Shown: positions 52,508 through 53,603 of the stretch, piece after piece
Layout: every line of letters starts with the position of its first letter
Numbering within the stretch: position 1 is the stretch's first letter
Origin: Chloroflexota bacterium
GTDB lineage: Bacteria; Chloroflexota; Anaerolineae; UBA4142
NCBI GenBank assembly: GCA_016208315.1
Contig: JACQYF010000072.1
Location: 1-53,603, forward strand
Reading direction: 5' to 3'
DNA length: 53,603 nucleotides
Program-made: the position numbers and the translations under genes
Notes under the pieces: generated by a model
What the model saw: the letters and a program-made list of their open reading frames with translations, nothing else
What the model was told of the DNA's origin: nothing
Database searches by the model: none

Positions 52508-53314
52508 CTATTGGCGCGCGTTCCAATAAACCAGCACCGAGCGAACGCCGCGCGGCCAAACGTACTGACCGTCTATGAGCGTCAGCCGTCGCCGCAACAA
52601 GTCGGTCAGGAATTCGTCGTGCTCGCCGCCGACTAGTCCAAAGCGGCGTTTGATTTCGGCCAATGCCTCTTCCAGACTGGCGTTCTTCCACGGACTCCAC
52701 AGGCCTGAGTCGGCCATGTGTACGTTCGGGGAAATCCCCATTTGAAGCAGGGCCTTGTAGCAAACTTGGAAATTGGGACTGTCATAAGGATGTCCCCAAA
52801 TCCGCCGCGCGGCATCCGCCATGACGCCATCGGGCGTGGAGGCGCGCAGCACGAGGAAACACGTGCGGCGCGTCACCTGTTCCATTCGGCGAATGAACGC
52901 GGGCAGATCGGGCGTGCCGTACATCCCGTGGGAGCAGAAGGAAAAGTCATGCGGCTCTACGGCGATATCGGGCCACGAGCCGGCGATGATTTCCACATTT
53001 GTGATGTTCGCGGCGGATAGATTCGCTTTCAGCGCTTCGATCATCGCGGGCGACGAATCCACTGCGGTGACCCTCCGCGCGTGTTGCGCAAAAACCACGG
53101 CCCAGGTGCCCGTTCCGGCACCGATGTCGAGCACCGTGGCATTGGGAACTGAATCAAGTTGTGCGACGACGAAATCCCGAGTCGAATCTGGTTTCCCCCA
53201 GCGGCGATTGTTCGCCGCGTGGAATCCTTTTGGCTTGGCGGCGCGTTCCGGTTCGGGCGATTGATGCTCGACCAAGTCGCGCCACAACTGAATCCAGTCG
53301 GTAACTTTTTCCAT
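52508..53314 (-). CDS. SAM-dependent class I methyltransferase
   Basis: 268 aa. Motif I VLDIGAGTGTWAVVFAQHA (about 61-79) and the acidic end of strand 2 VTAVDSS define the cofactor site. NVEIIAGSWPD and FSFCSHGMYG continue the fold. The substrate is unknown. It lies between tupA and a MoeA/ModE-like PBP gene, so a role related to molybdenum or tungsten cofactors is possible but not shown. Confidence 0.82.
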   Translation of the reverse strand: MEKVTDWIQLWRDLVEHQSPEPERAAKPKGFHAANNRRWGKPDSTRDFVVAQLDSVPNATVLDIGAGTGTWAVVFAQHARRVTAVDSSPAMIEALKANLSAANITNVEIIAGSWPDIAVEPHDFSFCSHGMYGTPDLPAFIRRMEQVTRRTCFLVLRASTPDGVMADAARRIWGHPYDSPNFQVCYKALLQMGISPNVHMADSGLWSPWKNASLEEALAEIKRRFGLVGGEHDEFLTDLLRRRLTLIDGQYVWPRGVRSVLVYWNARQ

Positions 53315-53326
53315 ATCTCTCCATAT

Positions 53327-53603
53327 CTACTTGATGTGCGCCACCACGCGCCCGCTCTGTGTCAGATCGTATCCTTCGAAACTCGCGGCCTCGCGCCGAA
53401 ACGCCTCACCGTGCAGCGCGGCGAGGAATGTCTCTAGGCGTTTAGAGTCGAACGCGGCGCGCGGCATCGCGAGGTCGTACCTCTCTTCGCCGAGCGGGAT
53501 GAAATCGAGGTCCCACGCGGCCGCGGTCGCCCGCAACCCCGGGCCGACATCCGCCGCGCCGGTCGTGATCGCGCCCGCGACGGAATCGTGCGTTGTCGCC
53601 GCG
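53327..53603 (-). CDS. C-terminal part of a PBP-like domain protein (MoeA- or ModE-associated), cut by the window edge
   Basis: Only the last about 91 residues are present; the gene continues past the right edge. The sequence THDSVAGAITTGAADVGPGLRA followed by WDLDFIPLGEERYDLAMP matches the PBP-like domain that sits at the C-terminus of some MoeA (molybdenum insertion) proteins or behind a ModE-like HTH. It would sense or bind molybdate, tungstate or the pterin. Placed upstream of the methyltransferase and tupABC in the same direction, so probably the same operon. Which N-terminal domain it carries cannot be seen. Confidence 0.7.
   Translation of the reverse strand, partial: AATTHDSVAGAITTGAADVGPGLRATAAAWDLDFIPLGEERYDLAMPRAAFDSKRLETFLAALHGEAFRREAASFEGYDLTQSGRVVAHIK

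Overview
The window most resembles a chromosomal contig of an uncultured Chloroflexota bacterium, probably Anaerolineae-like. Pointers are the GC-rich coding sequence, the very large SecA, the ffh-rpsP-khpA-rimM-dprA run, a Liv-type transporter with an acyl-CoA ligase, methylmalonyl-CoA mutase accessory genes, and the lack of any outer-membrane assembly gene. The assignment is inference from gene content. No rRNA and no complete mobile element is present.

Layout. 1-3.6 kb: a type I restriction subunit (hsdR) split by one in-frame TAG, beside a tRNA-Asp and a decayed copy of that tRNA's 3' end. 3.7-11.2 kb: three tandem nonaheme c-type cytochrome paralogues on the minus strand, each with its own promoter, a conserved leader of about 340 nt containing a terminator-like hairpin, and a 3' hairpin. 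11.3-16.1 kb: dGTPase-like HD hydrolase, a small nuclease-like/DUF2283 pair, and a Rad50-like ATPase with a membrane hairpin. 16.1-22.7 kb (minus): a Liv-type ABC transporter with a fused LivM-LivG protein and an acyl-CoA ligase. 22.9-25.1 kb: gpsA, plsY and a DUF1893 gene. 25.2-30.2 kb (plus): RpiB-like isomerase, macro-domain protein, ffh, rpsP, khpA, rimM, dprA. 30.3-33.2 kb: mannose-1-phosphate guanylyltransferase, a four-helix membrane protein, an Mth938-like protein and a probable selenoprotein (peroxiredoxin fused to glutaredoxin). 33.2-35.6 kb: an adenine methylase followed by two broken genes (restriction endonuclease-like and nucleotidyltransferase-like). 35.6-46.5 kb (minus): GAF histidine kinase, SecA of 1508 residues, prs, cyclophilin, histidine phosphatase, meaB and a B12-binding mutase subunit. 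46.6-53.6 kb: modABC, a secreted HNH nuclease, a tungstate-type tupABC system, a methyltransferase and the end of a MoeA/ModE-like PBP-domain gene.

The strongest new biology is at 32476-33219. The peroxidatic cysteine codon of a peroxiredoxin is TGA, a hairpin meeting bacterial SECIS rules starts 11 nt after it, and the reading frame continues into a glutaredoxin domain. Together with separate molybdate and tungstate uptake systems, this suggests a Se/Mo/W-dependent redox metabolism. The second system is the cytochrome triplet with its repeated leader RNA and promoter-proximal 11-bp direct repeats; I do not recognise the leader as a known riboswitch class.

A third theme is structural. Nearly every gene junction carries an inverted repeat made of short repeated words, with different words at different junctions. 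Several of these run into coding sequence (ends of the RpiB-like and ModB proteins, the LivM-LivG linker, the SecA tail). The defence genes (hsdR, the endonuclease, the nucleotidyltransferase) are all decayed.
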